64,000 bases of DNA from Corbicula japonica (taxonomy: Eukaryota > Mollusca > Bivalvia > Venerida > Cyrenidae). The position numbers and the translations under genes were made by a program. A model generated the notes under the pieces. It did no database searches. It was not told the DNA's origin and saw only the letters and a list, made by a program, of their open reading frames with translations. Below, one piece after another: positions 35,001-47,256 of the stretch. Where the stretch lies: the NCBI GenBank assembly GCA_038501625.1, contig JAZAYU010000114.1, forward strand, positions 1,178,001 to 1,242,000, read 5' to 3'. Every line of letters begins with the position of its first letter. Position 1 is the stretch's first letter.

Positions 35001-35569
35001 CTTAAATTAATTAATCCTACCTATCAGCTCTCTTTCATTAAAATAACGATGGTAAAGTTCTGATGGTTGCACCGGTGATTAAAATTGCGCCAAAATTGAG
35101 TTGCGGAGGCTGACCAGCAAATAATTATATCTACATTTTGAGTATTTAAAATGGGAAGGAAGCGAAAAGGTATTCTTACGTGGTATTTTTTATAAGATAA
35201 ATAGTGATGACATGTTTTATTCATGTTAAATGACTTATGGGCAGTTTACCGCTACAGTGTTACTTGTGCGACATATAATTTCGCGACGCCGTAAACCAAA
35301 ATTGCCTATTGTTGGAACAAAATGAATCAGATTCCCATTGGGTTAATATCTAAATGTTCAATCTTAAGTGTCGATTAAACATTTCTATCAATTCCTAGAA
35401 AACAATAGACCTACAATGAAGTTGCGATCTATGTTTTGGAAGTTCAAAAACACAGTCCTGAAATTGAGGGAACCAGCATTAGAGATAACAGGGTATTTTT
35501 AAAAAATTAAAGAAATACCATCAAGTTATACATCATTTTAAAGCGTATTCCTTCAGAAAAACATGAGAA

Positions 35570-36155
35570 GAAACCTAAGGGACTGTCCTTCTAGCTGCCG
35601 TAAAAACGCTTACCTTGGACTGACCGTGCGTTCAAAACTAATACGGGTGTGTTATCTGGGACCAGTACCAACAAGGCGACATTGACAAGCTAGAGCGGAT
35701 ACAGCGATCATCTGCACGCTTTATAAAGTAAGATTACAGATCCAGACAAGATGGATGTGTGACCGCCATGATTAGGGATCTAGACCTGGCTCCGCTACAG
35801 GAGATACGACGCCACCAGAGGCTGACGCTCCTATAGAGGGTGGTGGAAGGGCACGTACCAGCTATAAACATCGAACACTATTTGAAACCACTAAGACCCA
35901 AACGAACTATAAGGGCAAAAAATTACCAAGACTTTATACACAAGAACATCATCGCAAACCAAGTGAACAACAACAAAAAGTGCTTCAAACTAATGCAGTG
36001 TAAAAGTGAAAATTTTAAATACTCTTTTTTTCCCCAAGAACAGTAATTGACTGGAACAAACTTAGTGACAATACAATAAATTTACGCAAATCGAAACAGG
36101 CCATCCTCTTCTTTGTTTTCTGTCAGATCTGTAATCCTAATAAACTTTTTAGGGT
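35570..36155 (+). pseudogene. 3' end of a dead LINE reverse transcriptase (jockey/CR1-like)
   Basis: Reading frame segments give VIWDQYQQGDIDKLERIQRS, MIRDLDLAPLQEIRRHQRLT, VVEGHVPAINIEHYLKPL and PRTVIDWNKLSD. This order is typical of the C-terminal thumb region of metazoan non-LTR retrotransposon reverse transcriptases. Breaks: an in-frame TAA near 35728, an in-frame TAG near 35835 and a one-base frameshift in the T/C run near 36030. The upstream RT core and endonuclease are missing, as expected for 5' truncation. Confidence 0.8.
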
Positions 36156-36891
36156 CTATGTATTTATGTAAATATTAGCACTACAAAGATCTAAGTAGTC
36201 ACAGAAACACAGTTTTACCTTTAAAATATAATTTGAATGTCCCTAGCTTCGTAGTCCTTCAAAAATTTATAACCTTTAGACAAACATTTGAAGCTACATA
36301 AACATTAAAACAGACCTATTTCTGATAATCTACTTGGCTGGAAAATTCCAACTAATTTCTGTCAGATTCCAACACTTAAGAAGAAAAAAACAATGTCACA
36401 CCTTCAAAATGTCAGAGATTTATCATACACCTTTACTTTGATATGGGTTACTTTTTAAACGGACTTTTGACGGTTAAACTACAGTAAAATATGCTGAATA
36501 ATCAAAGCTATGGCACTGCAGACAAATCTTTTATAAAAATTTAAGTTATACCTAAAAATGTTACGAAGCAATATACTTTTTTTTACCAAATATTGATGTT
36601 CTCTGTTGTTGAAAATAAAATTCCAAATCTCAACTGGGGCTTAAAACTGAATAAATTGTATTCGGATGGAACAGTGAATAATGCCTATCAATGCAAGTTG
36701 TTGATGCAACACAATATTTTATACATTCCCAGAAAGACACTGCAGAAGATACAATATTAATTAAATCATAAAAGTGGACCAGCGATCGAACTTCAAATCC
36801 GTCACTCACCTACTTTGGCTACAATTTGACGAAGAAATGATCGGTACGCATGCTGTCATGCAATAATTATGCCGTGTTTCAATTTAACAAG
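36156..36891. other. AT-rich DNA, no gene seen
   Basis: No exon or recognised repeat. Confidence 0.4.
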
Positions 36892-38084
36892 CAGTGCTCA
36901 CGCTGGCTGTTTTAAATAATAGCCACAAAATTTTTGAAAACTCAATTAATAGCCAAAGTTTCACGGGTTGTTTCCACATGCATGAGAAATAGCATTATAA
37001 GTATTTGTTGTTTTTTTTTAATTCACATGATTTTATCTGAGATAACATCTATGTTATAAAGATTAACTGTTAATTATTACTTTGTTAATTTAACCTTGTT
37101 AATAAAAAAAATTGGCTTTTAATATGTAAAATTACTAACGATTTTTAATAATGAGGCATTCTTCACTTCACTATTGCAGACAAAATCAATTGGATTCACT
37201 GCTATGTAATCTTGTTCTTTGTATACCAAAAAAAGGTCTTTATACTTCAAGGCAGTCTTAATCAAACCATGTAAAATATTGCATTAAAGGTTTGGGCAAA
37301 ATAACTTAATTCACATCAATGTTCTGCTTAGAATGAGTTTATATGTTAATGGGTAGTTACAAAGACGATTCGGGACTAGACTGATGGTATGTCAAAAATA
37401 GACATCGCGAAAATGGATGACAAACGTAATTACTAATAAACCAGTAGAAAATTGCAATGTGAAATAACATTTCCAAAAAAAATAACCAAAGCAGCCGTTT
37501 AAACACATTTTATGAGAAAATAGGAAGTATTTTCTCCGTTAACATGGTTAAAAAATCGGCAATTCGGACCGCGAATTTTCATCCTATTCATCACTTGAGG
37601 TACAGTATCCGGCTAGGTTTTTGCTTTGAGAATGAATTTAGAATTGGCCCGTATTTACTATAAGGTTGGAAAAAAAAGAACACATCATTTATTCTTATTC
37701 TTAAAATATTTGTCTGCTTTGTTAAACATATGATAGGGGAATCCATAATAGCTATAAATAGCTACTTTAACAACCTTAGAATTCCCTTGTCATGACGTAT
37801 ATGAAAATACCCAAAGTTTACCGATTACAAACATCAATCAATGACCCATAGGCAAGGAAGCCAGAGTGATTATCTTTAGTGACACTTTGTTAGTTCAATT
37901 AGGGGATTAACGACCCTCAATTATCAGAAATGTGGCGACCGCTCAGGGCAAAGCGAATGCAAATTAGCTTGCTTTTTTGACAATTATTTAATCGCCAAAA
38001 TTTACTGCCAATTCTTTGAAATAATCGACAAAAACATAAAATTTTCGCAAATGGCGACAATGTCGACTGACGGCATGAGCACTG
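36892..38084. mobile_element. Probable hAT-like element, 1193 bp
   Basis: The left end CAGTGCTCACGCTGGCTG and the right end, read inwards, CAGTGCTCATGCCGTCAG are inverted repeats with four mismatches. The flanks ACAAG and TCAAG match in four of five bases and may be a decayed target-site duplication. Inside the ends AATAGCCACAAAATTTTT and TCGCCATTTGCGAAAATTTT are also related. No transposase ORF is seen. Confidence 0.5.
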
Positions 38085-38313
38085 TCAAGTAACATATCCT
38101 ACTGTGCTTACTCTCATGGAAATTACCTGAATCAGTGCAAATATAAACGACAGGAAAAGCAAAAGTTGAAGAAACAAGATTTACTGCAACTCGCGAAAAC
38201 TTTTACTATCAGGGGAGAGCAGTCTGATAATCCAAGCAGAGGTTGGCGGAGAATATCGAACGGGAATACGAGCAACACGGACACGAGATCCGGGAGGCGA
38301 TATGTGGGAATTG

Positions 38314-38952
38314 CAGGCCTCGATAAATCCACTCGCCCGCTCGCATTTGCGAGTGAAAGTTCACATCGGGCGAGTAAAAAGTTTATCAAACTCGCCCAGC
38401 AGGGCGAGTAAGATTCTCCAAGTCCAAATGCTGCTTCTCTAAACATTAATAAATAAAGTTATTCGGTAAAACAGTCAAACTGCAGACCGCATAAACTGTC
38501 AAACGAAAACCGGAACCCGACGTCATACCGACGCACCTGCCGATCCCGTATGAATAAAACATTTCCGAATGCTACTATCGTTATGGAGTAAATCGATTAA
38601 TAATTCATTGAAGCAGAGTGCGTTAGAATTTTCATAAAATATAAATACAGGCTATTTCGAAGATTATATATTAAATGTATAAAAACTATTATTATCAATT
38701 AATAATTGACTAAGCCGGTTATGCCGATACAGACTGATTTTTTCTCGACTAATAATCGCGCACCAGAGGCTTGGTCAAAGAACATTGTTCTGATAATGAG
38801 AGATCTAGTTTAAATCGAGCAGTATAATATGAAAATGGCGTCTGCAAAAAAGAAAAGCATCAAGGGCCAGTACATTTTGTGAAGGGCGAGTAAATTTTTA
38901 AGATCCCTCGCCCTGCAGGGCGAGTGACCCTGGAAAAATTCTTCGAGGCCTG
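38314..38952. mobile_element. MITE with CAGGCCTCGA ends and AATTG duplication, 639 bp
   Basis: The perfect 10 bp ends CAGGCCTCGA / TCGAGGCCTG are flanked on both sides by AATTG (38309-38313 and 38953-38957), a 5 bp target-site duplication. Inside both ends are hairpins built from GGGCGAGT / ACTCGCCC (for example CTCGCCCAGCAGGGCGAG and CTCGCCCTGCAGGGCGAG). No coding capacity. The CAG..CTG ends with a 5 bp duplication suggest a hAT-related element, but the superfamily is unproven. Confidence 0.8.
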
Positions 38953-38988
38953 AATTGACGGAATAAGACGAACATTAGATTTTCAGTA

Positions 38989-40176
38989 CAGTGGAGATCC
39001 AATATAACGCGGTCCTTGGGGTCCAGACCCTCAATCCGCATTATTATTGGATCCGCCATATTGGAGGGACAAAGGAACTTGCGCTAATAATAAGTCCTTA
39101 TATGGCAGATGTAATGTTACCCTGGATAAGCATTATAATAAATGTACACAGTTATTTATCACTATGTTTTATCAGTATTTTGTGCAAGTCTTCTGATACC
39201 AAAATTATTTTACCAAAATAATTTTTTCAGCCTCTTAAAAATGGTTCACAGAAAACAACATTTCTTCCAGTAATACGCAGAGCATCGTCGCATTAAATAA
39301 CACAAACTAATATGAACGACGTAAATTTCTGACCGTGCATTTTAATTTATGATGTTAAAGTCTGATGTTCATAATTTTTTATTACGAGTAAGAAATAAAG
39401 TGAACAACATATATTTTTAATTGTGCTAATACTTGCCCATAAAATATCCGAGAAATGATACATGTACATTGACTAAAGTCATCAAATTTAGAACTGCTAT
39501 GAACGCCTCTTCATCACCTGTTTTTGACTGTTTTGATCTAAAATGTCAGCAATGCTTGTGTATTTAACATCAAAGACGCCGACGTCAACTTGAAACGGTG
39601 CGCACCGCTTAAAATTAGATCGACGCTAATGTACAAAAGAATTTCAACCCGTCAACAAACTAGGATGATTTCATCTCTAAATCAGCTGATTGTTTGATTG
39701 CCAGCGTATCTAGTATAATTATTGCTAATTTCTGATCAGGTTGTGTTTGTGTCTGCATTACCGGCCTTGCGCCGAATCGGCAGTTTGCAACTAGTCTATT
39801 GCACCCCTATTTGCGAAGCTATCGCATTTTTTGTTGATTATACAACAATAGGATGTTTATTTAACAACTATGCTGTTAATTGCTTGACAAAGGTAAGCAG
39901 AAGTTTCAAAAGAAGAAACGTCTGTGAGGTGTTGACTTATTCTCGGCTTAAGTTTACGGACGTGTTAATAAATGTACATGTATCTAAAAATTTGGATGAT
40001 CTTTCTTTAAATAAAACTTCTCGTCTCTAAATATTCGTTCAGCCAGATTTTTTTCTGTCCGAAGACTTAGACAAAATACGGGTATCATTTTATGGGAAAA
40101 AAACGGGGTCCACTAATCGACCGTGTTATATTGGATTTCGTGATATAGCGGATCGCGATATAGGGGAGCTCCACTA
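38989..40176. mobile_element. Second pogo/Tigger-like non-autonomous element, about 1.19 kb
   Basis: Left end after TA (38987-38988): CAGTGGAGATCCAATATAAC, then GCGGTCC. Right end read inwards: AGTGGAGCTCCCCTATATCG, then CGATCCGC. They align as inverted repeats with substitutions, and the right terminal base and TA have mutated. Tigger-type ends of the form CAGTGGAG are known. The interior has a 102-codon ORF at 39722-40030 that I do not recognise. Confidence 0.65.
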
Positions 40177-40902
40177 TGATTTTATCCAGCTTGCGCTAAC
40201 ACATATCTTTATCAATACAATGTTTAATGATAAACAAAAGACAATACTTTTAAACAGTACCTGTGCTTCCCTTTGACCTTTTGAAATTTTTCGTCAATCT
40301 GCCAATGAAAAACGGCATTCTTTGATGCTAAATTTCTCTGACCCACATAATTTTGCATAAATTAATTTATAACCAATAGAAAGCTCACAATCTCCCCTTT
40401 AAAATGATGTATAACACTTGGTTGTACCTATAGCCATTACGTAGCCATTACGTAGTAAATAAATGTTTCAGCACATGACCTCGCAGATTCAAACAACGAT
40501 GGCGACGTGGTAGTCCGTCAGCGCATTAAAATTGTTACAAATAAACGATAAAATAAATATAAAGGTGGTTATAAATGTCAGTACCATTACTTTTTCTTAA
40601 ATATTTAATGTTTACTCTATTGAAAATTAGGTTATCAATTTTATAGTTTTAGTGATAGTTAATGTGCAATTATTTGATTAACATTGTATGGTTATAATGG
40701 TGACAGATACGGATCGGCGGAGTCGGTATTGCTTTGTTATCGCTACCAGCATCTTGATAACGATGCATTCTGTTACTTTGATCTGTTATATTTTTTAGAT
40801 TGAGTTATACTGTCTGCAAATCAATAGAAAAAGCACCAAAATCAACATTTTTACCAGTTTCTGGCAAAACAACACAAAATTTTACCAGTTGCAAGGGGTA
40901 TG
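40177..40902. other. Intergenic DNA, no gene seen
   Basis: Holds a 12 bp tandem pair, TAGCCATTACG, near 40430-40455. No exon was recognised. Confidence 0.4.
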
Positions 40903-41100
40903 CAGGGCTTTTTTTCCTTCTATAGCATGGGCCTTTTATGGGCGCCTTCCCCTCAGAAAATTTCTTTAAAATTGTGCAGTTTTCCACAAAAAGTAACTTT
41001 ACATCAGGTTTTTTCATTCCCCTTGGGTGAAAAAATGACGCCATTTTCCCAAAATTATAACACGTGGGCACCTTCCCCAGGCAGTAAAAAAAAGCCCCAG
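40903..41100. mobile_element. Short CAGGGCTTTTT-type MITE
   Basis: The left CAGGGCTTTTTTTCC and right AAAAAAAAGCCCCAG are inverted. The inner sequence (GGGCGCCTTCCCCTCAGAAA, AATTTCTTTAAAAT, CCACAAAAAGTAACTTTACA) recurs at 42040-42180, so this is a family. The ends resemble those of the 893 bp element at 53822. No clean target-site duplication was found. Confidence 0.55.
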
Positions 41101-41164
41101 TAACTATGGGTCATATTCCCAAAATGCTGAAAAATGTCCCGACATCAGACATAAAGGTTATTGT

Positions 41165-41206
41165 ATAATAATAATAATAATAATAATAAGAATAATAATA
41201 GTGTTT
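41165..41206 (+). repeat. (AAT)n microsatellite
   Basis: About 13 AAT-type units with two interruptions. Confidence 0.85.
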
Positions 41207-41375
41207 TCAGCCCGGACCAGGTCTTTTTAGATAGGGTAAAAATGTACCACTTTTACTGGTTCAATGCGATTTCCGATTTCACGCGTACGTATTCGTTTAC
41301 TATTATACTGAACCCGATGGATTTTATCGTTATCTACGTACGAATGTTACCTGTCGTTCTATTGGTCGATTCATA

Positions 41376-43612
41376 CAGGCTGTCAAGCGGTCATACTTCC
41401 TACTTTTTCCTACTTTTTAGTCTTGTTCCTACTTTTTCCTACTATTTTACAAAAACCTCCTACTATTCCTACTTTTTTGTCTGTTGGAGAAAAGAAAAAA
41501 TCTAAAACTTTTAAGAGGAGATTTTTAAAAAATATTTTTAGTGTTCGGAAAGTAATGTAAATGTCATTCCTATATTCATATTGATAAGTGTAAAAAGTTC
41601 TATGAATTCCTTCTGTCAACATAACTTTTGGTCTAACAAGCCTGACAATGTCATTTGTCTAAGTCAAAAATAGAAATAAAGGGGTTCATTACAACACTTT
41701 TGAGTAAAAATAGATTACAGTGGGTAAAATAGATAACAGTAAATTTCATTAATACCAAGTGAGTGTTGAAAACACCTTAAATGCAAGTTTTTAAAATTAA
41801 TAATTTAACCGTTAAATTGTAATAAAGTATACCTTTATACACCCTAGAAAAGGTCCGACGGTCATTCTCATGTAATCAAAAATGGCCAAAATTTAGAGTA
41901 TTTAAAGGAATGTTTTATCCATCTAGCAAGCCTCCTAGCGTAACCTTTAAATTCTTTGAAGACCTGTAATTTCAGAGCAAACTGAAAACCTTTTAAATCT
42001 TCTCAGGTTTTTTTTATCTTCTTTAGTAGAGACAGTCTACAGGCCCCTTCCCCTCAGAAAATTTCTTTAAAATCTTGCAGTTTTTCCACAAAAAGTAACT
42101 TTACATAAGGTATTTTATCTGCCTTACAGAAGAAATAATGTTATTTTCCCCAAAATATAGGACATGGGCCCAATCCCTTGGCATTGAAAAAACACCTGCT
42201 TCTGAAAAACCTATAAAAAAAGGCCAAAAAGCCTGTAGTTTTACTCAAAATCTATAGACTCCTTGCCTTGCCACTCTAATGGTTGTACTAATGTATTTCT
42301 CCCACTCCCTTTTTGAGTTTTTCAGAATGCTGTTGTGTTCACCAAACCTTAAACTAGTACATTTAGATGTTTGCAATAGTGTTTTCCAGACCATGTAAAC
42401 CTTAAACTAGTACATTTAGATGTTTGCAGTAGTGTTTTCCAGACCATGGGTGTTCCATGTATTCAGCATTTATAATGTAACTCAGCATTTGTCAAACTGC
42501 CCAATCATTTATTGCAGTTGAGAACTGCTTGTTTTATGAATGTCTGAATTTTTGTGGTGATTGTAACAAATGCTGAGTTGTTAAATAATTTAAAAAATCA
42601 AGTCTGGTAATACGATGTTTACACTATGGCAACAGTGGGCAAGGTCTGGTAAAGATTAGCATTTTAAGCAAAGTTGAGATATAAAACATGCCTATTTCAT
42701 ATATATGTGGTTTTAGAGTAGGTTTCCATATGTAAATTAACTTTTTTCCACAAAATTAAAGGGCATGAGCCCCTTCCCCTACACTTATATACTGATATAT
42801 GTATGTTATGCTTTTTCAATGAGAATTCCAACAAATGTATCCTTTATTTATTTGTTATTTTGAAATATTTTACAGTAAAAGGCCTTTTTCCATAGACAAG
42901 AGCTTTTTTTAAAGTTAAAACCCTTTTCTAATGCCCCAACGAAGTGCGAGGCATATAGAGTTGCACTCGTAATGCCCCCTCGGTGGGTGTCATAGAGAGT
43001 TGCACTTGTCCCCAAATCATGTGGCATCAACTCCTCATTAACCTTCAGGCAAAGATCTTTCAAACTTGCAAAGATTTATCGAGCAGGATGTGAACATCGT
43101 TGACATTTATGGCCCTTTGTTTTACAAATGTTACAGTGTAGCGTTTGGGGTATCAGTGTCCCCAGGACACAGTCTAGTTTTGTAAGGCCTGCTAAGAGGT
43201 CTGATCTAGGTATAATTCGAAACACTTAAAAATCGATATTTTTCTGCAATAAAACTGCATATATGCATTTCTTTTCAACACCTCTCATAATAGCAGGAAG
43301 ACTTAACTCATGGTATTGCTGTAGTGCTGTTTATATTCACCAAAATGAGGCCTCATTGATCCAAACTTACTCCAAATAGATATCTCTAAGTTACCAGTGG
43401 CAGTCTGACTTATGTGATGGGGCCTCAGCTTGATGACCATGACACATATAATTTGTAACAGAAAGAGTGAAGTCCCGACTCTGGAAAGACTGTTATGTAT
43501 TCCTACTTTTGAGGAAAAAGTTCATACTTTTTCCTACTTGTCTCCTACTTTTTTGTCAAAATGGTTCCTATTTTTTTTCTACTTTTTTGAAGAAAGATCA
43601 CTTGACGGCCTG
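41376..43612. mobile_element. TIR element of 2237 bp with TTCATA duplication
   Basis: The left end CAGGCTGTCAAGCGGTCATA and the right end read inwards CAGGCCGTCAAGTGATC are inverted. Both flanks are TTCATA (41370-41375 and 43613-43618). Subterminal runs of CTACTTTTTCCTA occur at both ends on the same strand. A 53 bp tandem duplication lies at 42344-42448 and a relative of the 40903 MITE at about 42030-42240. No transposase ORF survives. Probably a large non-autonomous or decayed hAT-like element. Confidence 0.7.
42344..42448 (+). repeat. 53 bp tandem duplication
   Basis: AAACCTTAAACTAGTACATT through CCAGACCATG is present twice with a single visible change (GCAATAG/GCAGTAG). Confidence 0.8.
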
Positions 43613-43629
43613 TTCATAGTGTTGTAGAA

Positions 43630-43861
43630 ATGGCTTTGTCTGCAGAACCAATCAACTTACGGTTTACAGTAGCGCGAGTTGTTACAGGTGTTTGATGGTG
43701 GAATTGGGAAAAAGTTGAAGATGTTACCAAAATTGAGCGATAAAGACGCTCAGAAAATAAAAGAAATTGACAGTAGTGTGGCTAACAAGTGGAAGTTCGC
43801 GTGGCTTGACTACACTAGTCAAAAGTTCTGCACACTTGATAAATGTTATTTTTTCCAATAA
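43630..43861 (+). other. Short lysine-rich ORF pair of unknown nature
   Basis: An ATG at 43630 opens a 21-codon frame (MALSAEPINLRF..). A second frame at 43679-43861 then reads KLSDKDAQKIKEIDSSVANK and KFAWLDYTSQ. The wording resembles N-terminal parts of hAT-type transposases, but this is only an impression. It lies directly outside the 2237 bp element. It is unlikely to be a host gene. Confidence 0.2.
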
Positions 43862-45132
43862 TTTGATTGAATCTTTCAAAATAGTGTAAATTACAATGAA
43901 GAAGAATTAATATTCTATTAAAGCACACCAAAAATTTTAAGTCTGCTTAACCAGATTAAAAAATAATAATATTTTAGCTCACTTGTTCTCAGAAAGCAAT
44001 TCTCAAGTTAATTATCATTGCATCGGCTATCATTTGTGATCGTTTTCTCATCTCTGTATAATTTAAATTTCATGCAGATTTAAAGGAAATACTGTAGTTT
44101 GCCATTCCATTGAACTGAAATAGCTTTCTGTAGCTTTGTAATGGTCTGCTGGGCATGATGAGCCAACACACTCAACTTTATTTTATCCATAACATTTTTA
44201 CAGGATTTCAAGGAGAAAATTCCATTTTTCACACAATGTTTTGTGCCAAAAGCTTTTGAATTGTCTAGCAGTTTGGGATGATACAATTTTCTATGATAGA
44301 TGTGTAACAGCCCTTCCAAACGAAAAAAATGTATTCATTTCGATAAAATTGACCAGTTTTCGGATACGCCTTTTGACCGAATAAGCGTCATTTTCGAATA
44401 ATTCGATTTTGAATTTTATTGAATTTCTATAAATTTTAGTTTTAAATTTTTATTTATTGGACACTTATCCAACAAATGATACACTATTTTTTTTCGATTT
44501 TACGTTGTTTTACGTAAATATTTAATGACGTAATTGAGTAACATCAGCGTTCAACGTAAGCGGATTTGCAATCATCCGTGGGAACTTTTAGAACAGATAT
44601 TTTCAGTACATTAATGAACACAGGTTACTGCATATTTTAAGGCATTTTAGACACTGCCAAAAGCTAAACTTCCAGGAGCTTCTGGGGGGCTTCGTCCACC
44701 TAGGCCCCCCACCAGAGCTTCGCCCTGGACCAACCAAGTGGCCTAAGGCGGCCCCCTGGACCCCCTGCCGCAATTTCAGCTGATTTTGAAATTTGGTGTT
44801 CACAGCCCTGATTGTGTAGGTAAATCCTCTAAAAAACATCAAATATCGCATACACAACTGTTCTGTCCTGTTTGTTTCGTAAATAAGTGCTAGTGGCTAA
44901 CGGTGCTATGTGGCTTTTATTTCATGGGAAACCAGTGTAGATCTAGATCAGTGGGCACAACCTGTCATCTAATCAGGATTAATACTATTACTTTTAAAAA
45001 CTATTTGGTTATTTCTGACCAAAAAGCAAACAGGCTACATGACTTGACAGCTGCTTTAGATCTTCACTGGTTGCCTGTATATTGTTCAAGTTTGAACATA
45101 ACTATAACTTGCCTGTTTTAATTTTTTTACAG
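43862..45132. other. Upstream of the BTB exon: repeats and probable intron
   Basis: Contains a GC-rich fragment at 44670-44775 (GGGGGGCTTCGTCCACCTAG, CCCCCTGGACCCCCTGCCGC) of a type common in decayed transposons, and a family E copy at 44925-45095. The 5' exon(s) of the BTB gene could lie here but none was found. Confidence 0.35.
44925..45095 (+). repeat. Family E copy directly upstream of the BTB exon
   Basis: GGAAACCAGTGTAGATCTAG, ATCAGGATTAATACT, GGTTATTTCTGACCAAAAAG and TAGATCTTCACTGGTTGCC are in family E order. It lies about 40 bp before the acceptor site. Confidence 0.6.
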
Positions 45133-46214
45133 AGAGTAATAGCCCAGTACCAGACAATGCCTTTATGAAGAAGACCTGGATGGAAGATCTTGCTCTGGTT
45201 GTAGATGGCAAGAAACTTTATGTATCAAAGACTGTCCTAGCCCTCGCTTCTCCTGTATTCTCAGCTATGTTCCAGTCAGCGTTTGCTGAAAGAGACCAGA
45301 ATGAAATCGAGCTGACAGGAAAGAGCTATGAAGACATAGTAGAGTTCTTGTTGTGCATCTATCCAAATTCACGTCGACTTGTGACAAGCGTAAATGTTGC
45401 AAGAATTCTTCCTCTGGCTGAAGAGTACCAGATTTCGACTCTAAAGGCGGACTGTGAAAAGTGCATCTTACAAATGTTGACAGATACATCATTCACAAAG
45501 TCTACCAGTAACGTGTTAAAGTTTCTCCAACTAGCATCCATGTATAATCTATCCAACTCGGAGGACCACTGTCTTGAAATATTGTGCGATAAGACGCAGA
45601 GAGAAATTGAGGTTGGCGAGAAAACGTTCCCACTGCCACTTGAAACGAAGAACAAAGTTCTAGTAAAGAGAATAATGAAAATGGAAGAAAAGATGAAAAA
45701 GCAAGCGAATGATATGGTAAAGTTACTGCGAACTTACAAAGATGGTGGACAGTATTATGAGAACGAATTAAAGAGGCGTGAAGAGTTTTATGAAAAGGAA
45801 GGGGATGACAAAATTCAGGGAACCATCAAGTTTAGTCCGTTAGTACAGTGGATGGACGATAACGCCAACAAAAGCAGCTCACCGATGAAGATAAGGGGCG
45901 TAGATTGGAAAGTGACGGTTCGAAAGTTGAGAGATGCTCAAAGAAACAAATATTATCTCGGTGTGTGGGTAGTCTTTGAAGCACTCAGACCTCATCTGAC
46001 TTGTCTCGCAGATGTAACTATCACAGTGGTGGATAGAAAGCAAGAGAAGAATAATGAAGTACACTGTTTAAAGGATAAGGTGTTTTCATCAGCTAATCCT
46101 GCTGTTATCAATGCTAAAATAATGGAGTGGGATGACCTGATTGCAACATACGTCGTAAATGGAGAAGCTACCATTGAAGTTTTTATCATGGCTCATAAAG
46201 TGAGAGAATCATAG
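45133..46214 (+). CDS. BTB/POZ and MATH-like domain protein
   Basis: An acceptor-like TTTTTTTACAG ends at 45132, and the open frame continues upstream of the first ATG (45165) as ESNSPVPDNAF. The exon is therefore probably the last exon of a longer gene; the ATG at 45165 would give 349 residues. Residues about 5-105 form a BTB/POZ domain (EDLALVVDGKKLYVSKTVLA, SPVFSAMF, ILPLAEEYQISTLKADCEKC). A helical, charged, probably coiled-coil stretch is at about 170-215 (KRIMKMEEKMKKQANDMVKL). The C-terminal 120 residues resemble a MATH/TRAF-like beta-sandwich (VDWKVTVRKL, YYLGVWVVFE). BTB-MATH proteins act as Cullin-3 substrate adaptors (family knowledge). The order BTB first, MATH-like last is the reverse of SPOP. 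Such genes are numerous in bivalves. Stop TAG at 46212. The exact first exon is unknown. Confidence 0.85.
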
Positions 46215-47233
46215 GGTGTTCAGGTGGAAGATCCAGCTTGTTTGGTGTTTTATGCTTTTTGAAGGGGTAATAAGGATCTGCATTGTTACTTTATGAAAAG
46301 ATCAAAGACTTGTCAGAAGAAAGTAGTTTTTGGGTGAATTTTTCGTACATTTTATAAGGTGGTTGTTTCTGCATAAAGAAAGAACTAAAAGGTCATTTTG
46401 TAACTCATAGTAAGTAATGACAACTGCCCAATCATAAGAGATTACATGTATTTCAAGAATTGACATTAGCTTTCGAATATACAATTAGCAATATTGTATT
46501 CCTTATGATCAAAGCTTAAATGATGCAGACACTAATTTCATGACATTAAGTGCATAATTATCCCCTTTTATTTTATTTGGAAAAATTCTACCTTATTTCT
46601 CTGATGTATTTCTTTGCTGCAGCAGTTAAATTTAATGAATGTATTTTTTTCATACGTAATTGTCTAAATATTTTAGTGTTTTCCTTTCAGTTTTGGTTTT
46701 TGGCTTGCCTTGAATAACAAGATTATGGATTGTAAAATTCCATTTTTCAGCGCTGTTGAAAACAAGGAATACAAGACTGATTTGAAGCAAAAACATTTCT
46801 TGTCATGTTTCTTAAACACTGTTCATTCAAGGATTTAATCAATATTCTAGTGCATTCATCAGGGTATGGAAAACCGGGTTGTTTTTAGTGTGTAAAGCCT
46901 TTAGGGATTCATAGTATTGATTGAAACAGCCCAATTGTTTATATATCCCCATGAATTGTGATAAAATATTAATTAAATTCTTTTATTTACACTCCCAAAA
47001 TATTCTCAATTCTTACAAAACATTGGGAAGCATTTATGACTTCCATCTTTTGAATGGCTGTTGGAACAGCCACATTAAAACAAAGTGAATGACAGCAAGC
47101 TCATGGTACATGATCATTGATGTCACTAGACAAAACATTGTGCAGTCAGTTTGTATTGTAGTCACGCCACTGACCAAATGTTTTCCAATTTAAAGTGGAC
47201 TACATGTGAAGATTTTCTTTATAATCATTTTTA
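46215..47233. other. 3' flank of the BTB gene
   Basis: Probably begins with the BTB 3' UTR. No convincing polyadenylation signal or other gene was identified. Confidence 0.4.
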
Positions 47234-47256
47234 CCCCCCCCCCCCCCCCCCCCCCC
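47234..47256 (+). repeat. Poly-C run, 23 bases
   Basis: Uninterrupted cytosines immediately before the tandem repeat array. It has the same length as the run at 30471. Confidence 0.9.

Noticed and set aside
45265..46189. Minus-strand ORFs over the BTB exon
   Set aside because: Antisense shadows of the BTB coding frame with no domain of their own.
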